A program made the position numbers and the translations under genes. Shown here piece by piece: positions 52,196-60,991 of a stretch of DNA of 64,000 nucleotides. The stretch comes from Sphingomonas flavalba. Lineage in GTDB: Bacteria; Pseudomonadota; Alphaproteobacteria; Sphingomonadales; Sphingomonadaceae. The DNA lies in NCBI RefSeq assembly GCF_004796535.1, contig NZ_SPHY01000011.1, positions 32,206 to 96,205 on the forward strand, in the 5' to 3' direction. Position 1 is the stretch's first letter. Each line of letters opens with the position of its first letter. The notes beneath the pieces are model-generated. The model was given only the letters and a program-made list of their open reading frames with translations. It was not told where the DNA came from and did no database searches.

Positions 52196-53335
52196 TCACG
52201 CCGCGATCGTCAGCGCCTCGAACCGCCCGAGGTGATGGTCGACGGAGCCGAACTGCCCCTCGATCATCGTCGCCCGCTTGAAATAATGGCCGACCGCCAG
52301 TTCGTCGGTCATGCCGATGCCGCCGTGGATCTGGATCGCGTTCTGCCCGACGAAGCGGCATGCCTTGCCGACCTTCGCCTTGGCCTGCGACACGGCGGCT
52401 GCACGTTCGGCTGCCGGCAGGTCCAGCTTCAGGGTCGCCATCAGCGTCATGCTGACCGCCTGTTCGACCTCCATGAACATGTCGACCAGCCGGTGCTGCA
52501 GCACCTGAAAATCGGCGATCGCACGGCCGAACTGCTTGCGCTGCCGCGCATAGTCCAGCGTCGATCGATGCAGCATCCGCGTCACCCCGCACGCCTCGGC
52601 GCAGACGGCGGCGGTTGCTTCGTCGACCACCTGCTCGACGATCGGCAGTGCCGCGCCTTCCCCACCGATCAGCGCGTCCGCCGGCACCGCCGCATTCTCG
52701 AAATGCACGTCCGACGCGCGGAAACCGTCGACGGTCGGGTAATCGCGGCGGACGATGCCGGGCAGCCCCGCCTCGATCAGGAACAGCGACACCCCGTCCG
52801 CCTCGCGCTGCCCGCCGCCGGTCCGCGCCGTCACCAGCAGGTGCGTCGCCCACGGCGCGGCATAAACCACCGCCTTGTGCCCGTTCAGCACCCAGCCGCC
52901 GCCGCCCTGCTTCGCGGTCGTGCGTAGATTGGCCAGGTCGTAGCGCCCCTGCGGCTCGGCATAGGCGAAGGCGATGATCGCGTCGCCGGCGATGATCTCG
53001 GGGATCAGCGCATCGGCCAGCGCACCGCCCGCCGCCTTCAGCGCGCCGCCACCGATCACCACCGTCTGGAGGTACGGCTCGATGGCGATCGCCTCGCCCA
53101 GCTTCTCCATCACCACCAGATTGTCGACCGCGCCGCCGCCCAGCCCGCCATGGGCCTCGGCGAAGGGCGCGCCCAATATGCCCAGCTCCGTCGCCAGCGC
53201 CTTCCATATCCCGGGGTCGCGCCCGCTGTCAGAAGCGACGACCTTGCGCCGCCGCTCGAAATCGAAATTCTCGGTCAGGAAACGGCCGAGCGTGTCGCGC
53301 AGCATGTCCTGCGTGTCGGTATAGGTGAAATCCAT
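52196..53335 (-). CDS. Acyl-CoA dehydrogenase, short subunit-like
   Basis: A 379-residue acyl-CoA dehydrogenase. The fold's helices and FAD region are present, with RKQFGRAIADFQ, QIHGGIGMTDEL and MIEGQFG near the end. The usual N-terminal middle-domain motif is weak (YAEPQGRYDL replaces TEP-GSD). In pairs like this in actinobacteria and proteobacteria, two unlike subunits form an alpha2beta2 enzyme acting on bulky or cyclic acyl-CoAs. It begins 33 bases after the longer dehydrogenase gene on the same strand, with AAAGGGG before the ATG. A joint enzyme with its neighbour is likely, though not proven. Confidence 0.87.
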   Translation of the reverse strand: MDFTYTDTQDMLRDTLGRFLTENFDFERRRKVVASDSGRDPGIWKALATELGILGAPFAEAHGGLGGGAVDNLVVMEKLGEAIAIEPYLQTVVIGGGALKAAGGALADALIPEIIAGDAIIAFAYAEPQGRYDLANLRTTAKQGGGGWVLNGHKAVVYAAPWATHLLVTARTGGGQREADGVSLFLIEAGLPGIVRRDYPTVDGFRASDVHFENAAVPADALIGGEGAALPIVEQVVDEATAAVCAEACGVTRMLHRSTLDYARQRKQFGRAIADFQVLQHRLVDMFMEVEQAVSMTLMATLKLDLPAAERAAAVSQAKAKVGKACRFVGQNAIQIHGGIGMTDELAVGHYFKRATMIEGQFGSVDHHLGRFEALTIAA

Positions 53336-53368
53336 GTCAGCCCCTTTCGGCCGGGCGGGCGCGCCGCG

Positions 53369-54562
53369 TCACAGGCCCAGCACCATCTTGGCGATGATAT
53401 TGCGCTGAATCTCGTTCGACCCGCCGTAGATGCTGGTCTTACGCATGTTGAAATAGGTCGGCGCCGCCCGCCGGGCGTAGTCGGGGCCGATCGCCTGGGC
53501 GTTGTCGCCTTCGCCGAAACCGCGGAAATAGGGCGCGCCGTAATGGCCGACGGCCTCCAGCGCCAACTCGGTGATCCGCTGCTGGATCTCGGTGCCCTTG
53601 ATCTTGAGCAGGCTCGATTCCGGCCCCGGCCCCTTGCCCGCCGCTTCGCCCGCCAGCGTGCGCAGTTCGGTGAATTCCAGCGCGGTCAGGTCGACCTCCA
53701 GCTCGGCCAGCTTGCGGCGGAAGAACGGGTCGGCGATCAGCGGCCGGTCGCCGTCCGTCTCTGTCCGGGCGATCGCCTTGATCCGTTCCACCCCGCGCTT
53801 CGACCGGGCGACGCCGGCAATGCCGGTGCGCTCATGGGCAAGCAGGAATTTGGCGCAGGTCCAGCCCTTGTTCTCCTCGTGCACGCGCTGGTCGACCGGC
53901 ACGCGCACATCCTCCAGCCACACTTCATTGACCTCATGCTCGCCGCCCAGGGTGATGATCGGCCGCACGGTGATGCCGGGCGTGTTCATGTCGATCAGCA
54001 GGAAACTGATGCCCTCCTGCGGCTTGCCGGTCGTGTCGGTGCGGACCAGGAAGAACCCCCAGTCGGCATGCTGGGCCAGCGTCGTCCAGGTTTTCTGCCC
54101 GTTGACGACATAATGGTCGCCGTCGCGCACCGCGCGGGTGCGCAGCGATGCCAGGTCGGACCCGGCGCCCGGCTCGGAATAGCCCTGGCACCACCAGTCG
54201 TCGCCGGACAGGATGCGCGGCAGGAAGCGTGCCTTCTGCTCGGCCGTCCCGAACGTGTAGATCACCGGCGCGACCATGTTGATGCCGAACGGCAGGATCG
54301 GCACGGTGTCGGCGCGGGCCAGTTCCTCGGACCAGATATAGCGTTGCGTCGCGGTCCAGCCCGGCCCGCCATACTCCACCGGCCAGCCCGGCGCGACCCA
54401 GCCCTGCTTCGCCAGCACCCGGTGCCAGCTCAGGTAATCCTCCTTGCCCAGTTCCTCGCCCCGCTCTTGCCGCGCGCGCAGCGCCGGCGGGTAATGTGCG
54501 GCAATGAAGGCGCGCGCCTCCCCCTGAAAGGCAAGGTCATCCGCGGTGAAATTCAGGTCCAT
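53369..54562 (-). CDS. Acyl-CoA dehydrogenase, long subunit-like
   Basis: A 397-residue acyl-CoA dehydrogenase. CQGYSEPGAGSDLASL and NGQKTWTT form the FAD and substrate region, and the C-terminus reads IYGGSNEIQRNIIAKMVLG; Gly stands where many family members have the YEG catalytic Glu. This pattern is usual for one partner of heteromeric dehydrogenases of steroid and dicarboxylate breakdown. GAGGAGT lies before the ATG. It follows the monooxygenase gene after 38 bases and precedes the shorter subunit gene, so the three are probably cotranscribed. The acyl substrate is not known. Confidence 0.88.
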   Translation of the reverse strand: MDLNFTADDLAFQGEARAFIAAHYPPALRARQERGEELGKEDYLSWHRVLAKQGWVAPGWPVEYGGPGWTATQRYIWSEELARADTVPILPFGINMVAPVIYTFGTAEQKARFLPRILSGDDWWCQGYSEPGAGSDLASLRTRAVRDGDHYVVNGQKTWTTLAQHADWGFFLVRTDTTGKPQEGISFLLIDMNTPGITVRPIITLGGEHEVNEVWLEDVRVPVDQRVHEENKGWTCAKFLLAHERTGIAGVARSKRGVERIKAIARTETDGDRPLIADPFFRRKLAELEVDLTALEFTELRTLAGEAAGKGPGPESSLLKIKGTEIQQRITELALEAVGHYGAPYFRGFGEGDNAQAIGPDYARRAAPTYFNMRKTSIYGGSNEIQRNIIAKMVLGL

Positions 54563-54600
54563 TCCGGCCGACTCCTCTCGACGCCGACGATAGCGGCGCT

Positions 54601-56061
54601 TTACGCTGACGTAAACTGCGACCCGGAAAACATCATCGCCCCGTCATCGATCGGCGCGTAGCGGAACAGCATCAGGTCGCGCAGGTAATTCTGGTGAATG
54701 CGCCAGGGCTTGCGCGTCCCCTGCTTGGGAAACAGCGCCAGCGATCGCTGGACATAGCCCGATGTGAAATCCAGCCAGGGCGCCGCGTCCATCGGCTCGG
54801 CGGGCAAAGTCGGCATCGCGATGGCATGCCCGCCCGCCTTCATGTGGTTCAGCAGGCGGCAGACATAGGCGCTGGTCAGGTCGGCCTTCAGCGTCCACGA
54901 CGCGTTGGTATAGCCGAAAGCGGAGGCAAGGTTCGGCACCCCGCTGAACATCATCCCCTTGTAGCTGATCGTCCTGGCGAAATCGACGCGGGCGCCGTCG
55001 ACGAGGAACTCAGCCTTGCCGAGCACGACCAGCTTCAGCCCGGTCGCGGTGACGATCACGTCGGCGGGCAGCTCCGCGCCCGATTCCAGCCTGATCCCGC
55101 CCGGCGTGAACCGCGCGATCCGGTCGGTGACCACCGACACCCGCTTCGCCTTGATCGCGTCGAACAGGTCGGCGTCGGGCACCAGGCACAGCCGCTGGTC
55201 CCACGGGTTGTAGTCGGGGGTGAAATGCCGCGCGACATCGTAATCGGGGCCAAGCTGGTCGCCGACCAGGCCGATCAGCTTGGCCTTCGTCTTCTCCGGC
55301 CGCTTGCGCGCCAGGTTAAAGAACAGAATGCCGAGCAGCACGTTCTTCCACCGCACCAGCGCATAGGCCAGCTTCGCCGGCAGCACCCGACGCAGGCCGT
55401 TGGCGATCCGGTCCTCCGCCGGCCGCGACACGACATATGTGGGCGATCGCTGCAGCATCGTCACGTGCGCCGCCGTCCGCGCCATTTCCGGCACGATGGT
55501 CACCGCCGTCGCGCCGCTGCCGATCACCACCACCCGCTTGCCGGCGTAATCCAGATCGTCGGGCCAGTGCTGGGGGTGGACGATCCGGCCGGTAAAATCC
55601 TCGCGCCCGGCAAAGTCGGGGTCGTGGCCGCCGGCATAGTCGTAATAGCCGCTGCACATCAGCAGGAAGGAACAGGTGAAGCCGCCCGCGCCGCCGTCAT
55701 GCTCGGTGGTCACTGTCCAGCGCGCCTCGGCCGTGGACCAGGACGCGCGCGTCATCCGCTGCCCGAACCGGATATGTCGGTCGATGCCGTTGTCGCTGGC
55801 CGTCTGGCGGACGTAGTTCAGGATCGACGGGCCGTCGGCGATCGCCTTCGCCTCCACCCACGGACGGAACGAATAGCCGAGCGTGAACATGTCCGAATCC
55901 GATCGGATGCCGGGGTAGCGGAACAGGTCCCATGTCCCGCCGATCGCGTCGCGCGCCTCGAGGATCGCATAGCTGCGGTCCGGGCAATGCTTCTGCAAGT
56001 GATAGGCGGCACCGATGCCCGACAATCCGGCCCCGACGATGATGACGTCGAAATGCTCCAT
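54601..56061 (-). CDS. Flavin-dependent Baeyer-Villiger-type monooxygenase
   Basis: A 486-residue flavoprotein monooxygenase. The FAD motif GAGLSGIG lies at about 9-16, the NADPH motif GSGATAVT in the middle, and between them the Baeyer-Villiger fingerprint FTGRIVHPQHWP at about 142-153. Such enzymes insert oxygen next to a ketone, forming an ester or lactone, with NADPH and O2. I chose the Met at MEHFDV; an upstream in-frame start adds 17 unsupported residues, and GAGAGGA lies before the chosen ATG. It is followed by two acyl-CoA dehydrogenases and preceded by an MFS carrier, suggesting breakdown of a cyclic ketone or terpenoid-like compound. Confidence 0.88.
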   Translation of the reverse strand: MEHFDVIIVGAGLSGIGAAYHLQKHCPDRSYAILEARDAIGGTWDLFRYPGIRSDSDMFTLGYSFRPWVEAKAIADGPSILNYVRQTASDNGIDRHIRFGQRMTRASWSTAEARWTVTTEHDGGAGGFTCSFLLMCSGYYDYAGGHDPDFAGREDFTGRIVHPQHWPDDLDYAGKRVVVIGSGATAVTIVPEMARTAAHVTMLQRSPTYVVSRPAEDRIANGLRRVLPAKLAYALVRWKNVLLGILFFNLARKRPEKTKAKLIGLVGDQLGPDYDVARHFTPDYNPWDQRLCLVPDADLFDAIKAKRVSVVTDRIARFTPGGIRLESGAELPADVIVTATGLKLVVLGKAEFLVDGARVDFARTISYKGMMFSGVPNLASAFGYTNASWTLKADLTSAYVCRLLNHMKAGGHAIAMPTLPAEPMDAAPWLDFTSGYVQRSLALFPKQGTRKPWRIHQNYLRDLMLFRYAPIDDGAMMFSGSQFTSA

Positions 56062-56146
56062 GCCGATCCGTTCCTCTCCCGGCTCGGCAGACTGTCGCGC
56101 ACTCGCCGGCATTTTGCAAAAATCCGGTCGGCCGTAGCGTCCCCGG

Positions 56147-57826
56147 TCAGGTGCTGCGCGTCGGGTCGGTCATCGGGTCGCTGACTTCGGGGGTCGCGTG
56201 CACCCGGCCGGTCGGCAACGACCCGGTCTGGCGCTCGATCAGCCGGTGGACGACCGGCGGGTTCGGCCCGGCGTGGAGGGCAAACAGTTGCGCGCTGTTG
56301 TCGGCGTCGGCGTGGGTGCGGCGCTGGTTGTGGCGGACATAGTCGAGCCAGGTCGGGACGTGATACCGCTCGATCCACAGCATCGGGTCGGCCAGGTCGC
56401 GCAGCAGCGTCCAGTGACGGGCGCCGTCGCGGCGGCGGATGCGGCGGCGCTCCGCCATCACCTTCAGGAACGCCATCACGTCGCCGGGTGCGATCCGGTA
56501 TTCGATGGTGATGACCACCGGCCCGGTGCGCGGCTCGACCGGCACCGCCGTCTCCGGCTCCGTCCATCGGCGCAGCGGGTCCAGGTTCAGGTCCTCGACC
56601 TGCGACAACGGCAGGCGGAACCCGATCAGCACACCCGCCGCCTGGACGATCGCCGCCGCGAACAGGGCGATGGCAACGCCGTCGCCCTCCGCGATCAGGC
56701 CGAACACCCAACTCCCCGCGGCCATGCCGCCGAACGCCGCCATCTGGTACAGCGCCAGCCCGCGCGCGACGACCCAGCGCGGCGACGCCATTTGCACGGT
56801 GACGTTGAAGGTCGACAGCGCCAGCACCCAGCCGGAGCCGGCCAGCATCAGCGCGGCGATGGTCAGCGGCATCCAGCGGCTGGCGCCGGTCACCACCGCG
56901 CCGACCGCCAGCGCTAGCGACGCGATCCGCACGATCCGCTCGGTCGACATCGACCGGCGCAGGCGAACGGTGGCCAGCGCCCCGCCGACCGCGCCGATGC
57001 CGAACCCGCCCAGCAGCATGCCGTAGACCAGCGGGCCGCCGGCCATCAGGTCGCGCGCAACCAGCGGCATCAGCGCCGGGATCGCGCTCGCCGCGATACC
57101 GAACAGCGCGGCGCGCAGCATCACTACCCTGAGGCTGGGCGACATCGCGACATAGCGCAGCCCGGCCGCCATCGCGACGCCCAGCCGCTCGCGCGGCAAC
57201 AGGCGCGGCGGCAGGTTCGGCCGCCAGCGGGCAAGCACGACGATCAGCCCGACATAGGACAGGGCGTTGGCGAGGAACGCCGCCGCCGCCCCCGCCGCCG
57301 CGACGATCAGCCCGCCGACCGCCGGGCCAAGGCTGCGCGCAATGTTGAACCCCATGCTGTTGAACGCCACTGCCCCCGGCAGCACCGGGCGCGGCACCAT
57401 GTCGCCGACCGACGCCTGCCAGGCCGGGCCGTTGAACGCGGTGCCGCAGCCGATCAGGAAGGTGAAGACAAGCAGCAGCCACGGACTGAGCAGCCCACCC
57501 CAGGTGCACAGCGCCAGGCCCGCCGACACGACCAGCATGAACGCCTGCGCCGACAGCATCACCTTGCGCCGGTCGAGATTGTCGGCCACCGCCCCGGCGC
57601 ACAGCGACAGCAGCATGATCGGCAGCGTCGTCGATGCCTGGACCAGCGCGACCATCTGCGGCGATCCGGTCAGCGACACCATCATCCACGATGCGCCGAC
57701 CGACTGGATCAGCCCGCCGAAATTGGACGCCATGCTCGCCAGCCACACCGCCCGGAATACCGGGATCGACAGCGGCGACGGCGGCGCGCCGGGCGCGGTC
57801 ACGGTCTCGGGCGGGGCATCGGCCAT
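56147..57826 (-). CDS. MFS transporter with C-terminal ABM-like domain
   Basis: A 559-residue membrane protein. Residues 20-415 give about twelve hydrophobic helices of the MFS_3 (enterobactin exporter-like) group, with the loop DNLDRRKV typical of the superfamily. From about 440 a soluble domain begins (VVITIEYRIAPGD, LKVMAERRRIRRRDGA, WIERYHVPTWLDYVRHNQR) that looks like an antibiotic-biosynthesis-monooxygenase-type dimeric alpha/beta barrel. This extension is seen in related carriers, but its role is unknown. The ATG chosen is nine bases inside a GTG start. It lies 85 bases before the monooxygenase gene and may export or import its substrate. Confidence 0.82.
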   Translation of the reverse strand: MADAPPETVTAPGAPPSPLSIPVFRAVWLASMASNFGGLIQSVGASWMMVSLTGSPQMVALVQASTTLPIMLLSLCAGAVADNLDRRKVMLSAQAFMLVVSAGLALCTWGGLLSPWLLLVFTFLIGCGTAFNGPAWQASVGDMVPRPVLPGAVAFNSMGFNIARSLGPAVGGLIVAAAGAAAAFLANALSYVGLIVVLARWRPNLPPRLLPRERLGVAMAAGLRYVAMSPSLRVVMLRAALFGIAASAIPALMPLVARDLMAGGPLVYGMLLGGFGIGAVGGALATVRLRRSMSTERIVRIASLALAVGAVVTGASRWMPLTIAALMLAGSGWVLALSTFNVTVQMASPRWVVARGLALYQMAAFGGMAAGSWVFGLIAEGDGVAIALFAAAIVQAAGVLIGFRLPLSQVEDLNLDPLRRWTEPETAVPVEPRTGPVVITIEYRIAPGDVMAFLKVMAERRRIRRRDGARHWTLLRDLADPMLWIERYHVPTWLDYVRHNQRRTHADADNSAQLFALHAGPNPPVVHRLIERQTGSLPTGRVHATPEVSDPMTDPTRST

Positions 57827-57867
57827 GCCGGCCACCGTTGCGGCAACCGGAGCCGGAAGCCAACCCC

Positions 57868-57919
57868 CCGCGCCCCGACCGCCGCCATTCCCGTCATCGC
57901 GAGCCCAGCAGGGGCGCGG
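57868..57919. repeat. Inverted repeat in the gap between MFS and prolyl oligopeptidase genes
   Basis: CCGCGCCCC and GGGGCGCGG (9-bp arms, 34-base loop) flank GTCATCGCGAGC, which resembles part of the repeat at 50093-50170. It may be a degenerate copy. The right arm ends just downstream of the peptidase gene, so a terminator role is possible. Confidence 0.35.
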
Positions 57920-57939
57920 CTATCCACCGCCCCGGACCG

Positions 57940-60054
57940 TCAATCCCGCGCCGCCGCGCCCAGTTCCTTGTTCAGATAGACCGTGACCATCGCTGCGCGC
58001 CGGGCATCCTCCAGCCGGTCGGCCCCGGCGGCGTGGCCGCCCTCGATCGCCTCGGAATAATAGAACCCGTCGCCAAGCTGCTTCAGCTTCGCCGCGAATT
58101 TGCGGGCGTGGCCGGGATGAACGCGGTCGTCCTTGGTCGACGTGTAGATGAACGGCTTGGGATAGCGCACCCCGGCGGCCAGCTTCTGGTAAGGCGAATA
58201 ACGTTCGATGAACGCCCAGTCCTCCGGTTTGTCCGGGTCGCCATATTCGCCCATCCACGACGCGCCGGCCAGCAGGTGGGAATAGCGCTTCATGTCGGTG
58301 AGCGGCGATCCCATGATGATCGCGCCGTACAGGTCGGGCCGCTGCGTCATCAGCACGCCCACCAGCAACCCGCCGTTCGACCGCCCCGACGCCGCGATCC
58401 GGCCTTTCGCGCTGATCCCGGCGGCGATCAAATCCTCGGCGACGGCATGGAAATCGTCATAGGCGTTCTGCCGCTTCTCGCGCAGCGCCGCCTGGTGCCA
58501 GGCCGGGCCGTACTCCCCGCCGCCGCGGATGTTGGCGAGGACATAGGCATTGCCCTCCTCGACCCAGAACAGCGCCGCCGGCCCGCTGCGATAGGGCTGG
58601 CCGGTCAGGTAGGTCGGCGTCTGCGCCAGCCGGAACCCGCCATAGGCGTGGATCAGCGCCGGCACCCGCCCCTTGGCGCCCGGCTTGCGGACCAGGAAAT
58701 AGGGCACCTTCGTCCCGTCCTTCGACGTCGCGAAGCGCTGGGTCACCTCCATCTTCGACGCGTCGAACCGCGCCGGCAATGCCTGCACCGCCGCCGGCGC
58801 CGCCCCCGGCCGCACTGCGTACAGCGTCGGCGGCGTCAGCATCCCCTCGACGGTTGCAAAGGCCAGCTCCTCGCGCCCCGCCGCCGCTTCCAGATGGATG
58901 GTCGCGTTGGCCGGCAGCGCCGCCGCCTGCTGCGCCCATGCCCCGTCCGCCCCCTGCCGCAGCGCGACCAGCTTGCCCGACACGTCGTCGAGCAACTTGA
59001 CCCACAGCACGGCCTTGCCCGCCGCGACCTGCTCGATCGCCTGGCTTGGCCCCGGCACCATCACCGCGCGCACCACCGGCGTCCGCCCGGCCAGCACGTC
59101 GGCGATCGCATATTCGACGATCGCGCCCGCCGGGTGCCCCTGCCACGGGCTGGCCAGCGTCGCGAACAGGTGTCCGTCCAGCACATCCTCGACCTCGGCG
59201 TCGATCGGCAGCGGCGATCGCACCAGCCGCCCGTCCGGCGCGACATGGCTCACCTCGCTGCGGTAGAAATCGATGCCGCGCGCGATCACCGGCCAGCGCG
59301 CCTCGCCCTCGACGAACACATGCGGGCGGATGCTGACGTCGCTCGCCTCGGCCTCCGCCACCGTGGTCGCCGCCGACAGCGGCGTCCCCCGCCGCCACAG
59401 CTTGACGATCCGGCCATAGCCGGAACTGGTCAGGCTCCCCGGTCCGAAATCGGTGGTCACGTACAGCGCGTCCGGCCCGGCCCAGGCGGTGGCGCTCTTC
59501 GCCGCCGGCAGCACGAACCCATCGGCCACGAACCGCCCGCTCGCCATGTCGAACTCGCGCCTGACCGCCGCGTCGCCGCCGCCGTCGGACAGGGTGACGA
59601 TGCAGCGCGCATAGTCCGGCGCCCGGCAATCCGCCCCGCCCCAGACCCAGCTTCTGCCCTCTGCCCGGCCGAGCGCGTCGATGTCGATCAGCGTGCGCCA
59701 TTCCGGCTTGCCCGCCGCGAACGAGGCGAGCGAGGCGACCCGCCACAGCCCGCGCACATGCGCCTTGTCGCGCCACAGGTTCAGCACCCGGTCGCCGATC
59801 ACCCGGTCCGGCACCGCGATCTGCGCGTCGTCCTGGAGCAGCGCCAGCGCCCGCTCGCGATACGCGGCAAAGCCCGGCTCCTTCTCCAGCACCGCGTCGG
59901 CCGCGGCGTTCCACTCGCGCACCTTGGCCAGCGCGCGCGTGCCCTCCACCTCCTCCAGATAGGCGTTGGGGTCGGCGGCCGGCGCGGCGGCGGCCAACGG
60001 AGCGGCCAGCGCACAGGCCAGCGCGGACGACAGCGACAGGCGAAGAAGCGGCAT
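57940..60054 (-). CDS. Exported prolyl oligopeptidase-family serine peptidase (S9)
   Basis: A 704-residue peptidase with a signal peptide (residues 1-23, AAA). The N-terminal part is a beta-propeller-like region, and the C-terminal alpha/beta-hydrolase holds the triad: nucleophile Ser559 in GRSNGG, Asp near 642-643 in STKDDRVHPGH, and His674 in EGGHAAG. S9A enzymes cleave short peptides after proline; some sphingomonad relatives are exported. YGGFR and RGGGEYG are typical of the family. It is single on the minus strand, divergent from the aldo/keto reductase gene. It may add to the supply of proline peptides used by the PutA island, but no shared operator is visible. Confidence 0.9.
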   Translation of the reverse strand: MPLLRLSLSSALACALAAPLAAAAPAADPNAYLEEVEGTRALAKVREWNAAADAVLEKEPGFAAYRERALALLQDDAQIAVPDRVIGDRVLNLWRDKAHVRGLWRVASLASFAAGKPEWRTLIDIDALGRAEGRSWVWGGADCRAPDYARCIVTLSDGGGDAAVRREFDMASGRFVADGFVLPAAKSATAWAGPDALYVTTDFGPGSLTSSGYGRIVKLWRRGTPLSAATTVAEAEASDVSIRPHVFVEGEARWPVIARGIDFYRSEVSHVAPDGRLVRSPLPIDAEVEDVLDGHLFATLASPWQGHPAGAIVEYAIADVLAGRTPVVRAVMVPGPSQAIEQVAAGKAVLWVKLLDDVSGKLVALRQGADGAWAQQAAALPANATIHLEAAAGREELAFATVEGMLTPPTLYAVRPGAAPAAVQALPARFDASKMEVTQRFATSKDGTKVPYFLVRKPGAKGRVPALIHAYGGFRLAQTPTYLTGQPYRSGPAALFWVEEGNAYVLANIRGGGEYGPAWHQAALREKRQNAYDDFHAVAEDLIAAGISAKGRIAASGRSNGGLLVGVLMTQRPDLYGAIIMGSPLTDMKRYSHLLAGASWMGEYGDPDKPEDWAFIERYSPYQKLAAGVRYPKPFIYTSTKDDRVHPGHARKFAAKLKQLGDGFYYSEAIEGGHAAGADRLEDARRAAMVTVYLNKELGAAARD

Positions 60055-60211
60055 CGGCGAATAATCCCGTGGAATGAACCCTGAGCCCGGTGTGCCGCCA
60101 GTTTCGCGCGCCGGTCAAGCATCCAGCCGGCGCTTGCGTTCATTGACCATGAACCAACTTCCACTACTGTGCGCGCGATCAGTCCTCGTCCCAGTCACGG
60201 AACCCGCCAAG

Positions 60212-60991
60212 ATGGCCTCCACGCCCCCCTTCACGCGCATCGGCCTGGGCTGCGCCCGCGTGGGGTCGCTGACCAACCCGAGCAGCCCGGCGGAGTCGCA
60301 GCGGCTGATCGAACTGGCCTTTTCGCTGGGTGTGCGGCTGTTCGACACCGCCAATATCTACGGCCAGGGCGACAGCGAGCGCATCCTCGGCCGGGCGCTG
60401 GCCGGCAAGCGCGACCAGGCGTTCATCGTCACCAAGATCGGCAAGCGCTTCTCGGCGAAGATGCGGCTGATCCGGCCGTTCAAGCCGATCGTCAAGCGCC
60501 TGCGCCGCCCGTCGCCGGCCGGCGACGCCTTCGTCGCCAGCCAGCGCGCCGCCAATGTCGGCTTCGATCTGGATCACCGGACGATGGAACGCGACGTCGT
60601 CGCCGCGCTGAAGCGGCTGCGGATCGAGCGGATCGACATGCTGCTGCTGCACAGCCCGTCGGTGGCGACGGTCGCCGATCCGGCGGTCGTCGCCACCCTC
60701 GCCGCCATCCGCGACAAAGGCATGATCGCCGGCTACGGCGTCTCGGCGGATTCGGCGGACGTCGTCGCGGCGGCGCTGGCGATGCCCGGCATCGGCATGG
60801 TCCAGGCACCCTATGTGGCGCTGCCGGCCACCGCCCCGGTGCCGCTTGTCGCGCGCGGCGTGCTGCGCCATCGCGGCACGACGCCGCCGATGGAGGCGCT
60901 GGCCGCCGCCGTCGCCGACCCGCGCCTTGCCGCCGTGCTGGTCGAAACGACCTCGCCGGACCATCTGCGCGCCGCCGCCGCCCTGCTATGA
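60212..60991 (+). CDS. Aldo/keto reductase
   Basis: A 259-residue aldo/keto reductase, slightly short for the family. The catalytic tetrad appears as Asp and Tyr in LFDTANIYGQGDSE, Lys in FIVTKIGK and His in LLLHSP. The TIM barrel seems complete up to the final helix, but the C-terminal NADPH-binding part is reduced. I placed the start at MASTPPF, which aligns with the usual N-terminus; an in-frame ATG 21 codons earlier is possible. Its stop overlaps the start of a GMC-type oxidoreductase gene (ATGA), so the two proteins are made together and may act on the same alcohol or sugar, one reducing and one oxidising. Confidence 0.83.
   Translation: MASTPPFTRIGLGCARVGSLTNPSSPAESQRLIELAFSLGVRLFDTANIYGQGDSERILGRALAGKRDQAFIVTKIGKRFSAKMRLIRPFKPIVKRLRRPSPAGDAFVASQRAANVGFDLDHRTMERDVVAALKRLRIERIDMLLLHSPSVATVADPAVVATLAAIRDKGMIAGYGVSADSADVVAAALAMPGIGMVQAPYVALPATAPVPLVARGVLRHRGTTPPMEALAAAVADPRLAAVLVETTSPDHLRAAAALL

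Noticed and set aside
55818..57863. A 681-codon minus-strand frame overlapping the MFS and monooxygenase genes
   Set aside because: It is a shifted frame of both real genes, rich in Ala, Gly and Arg, with no transmembrane pattern.
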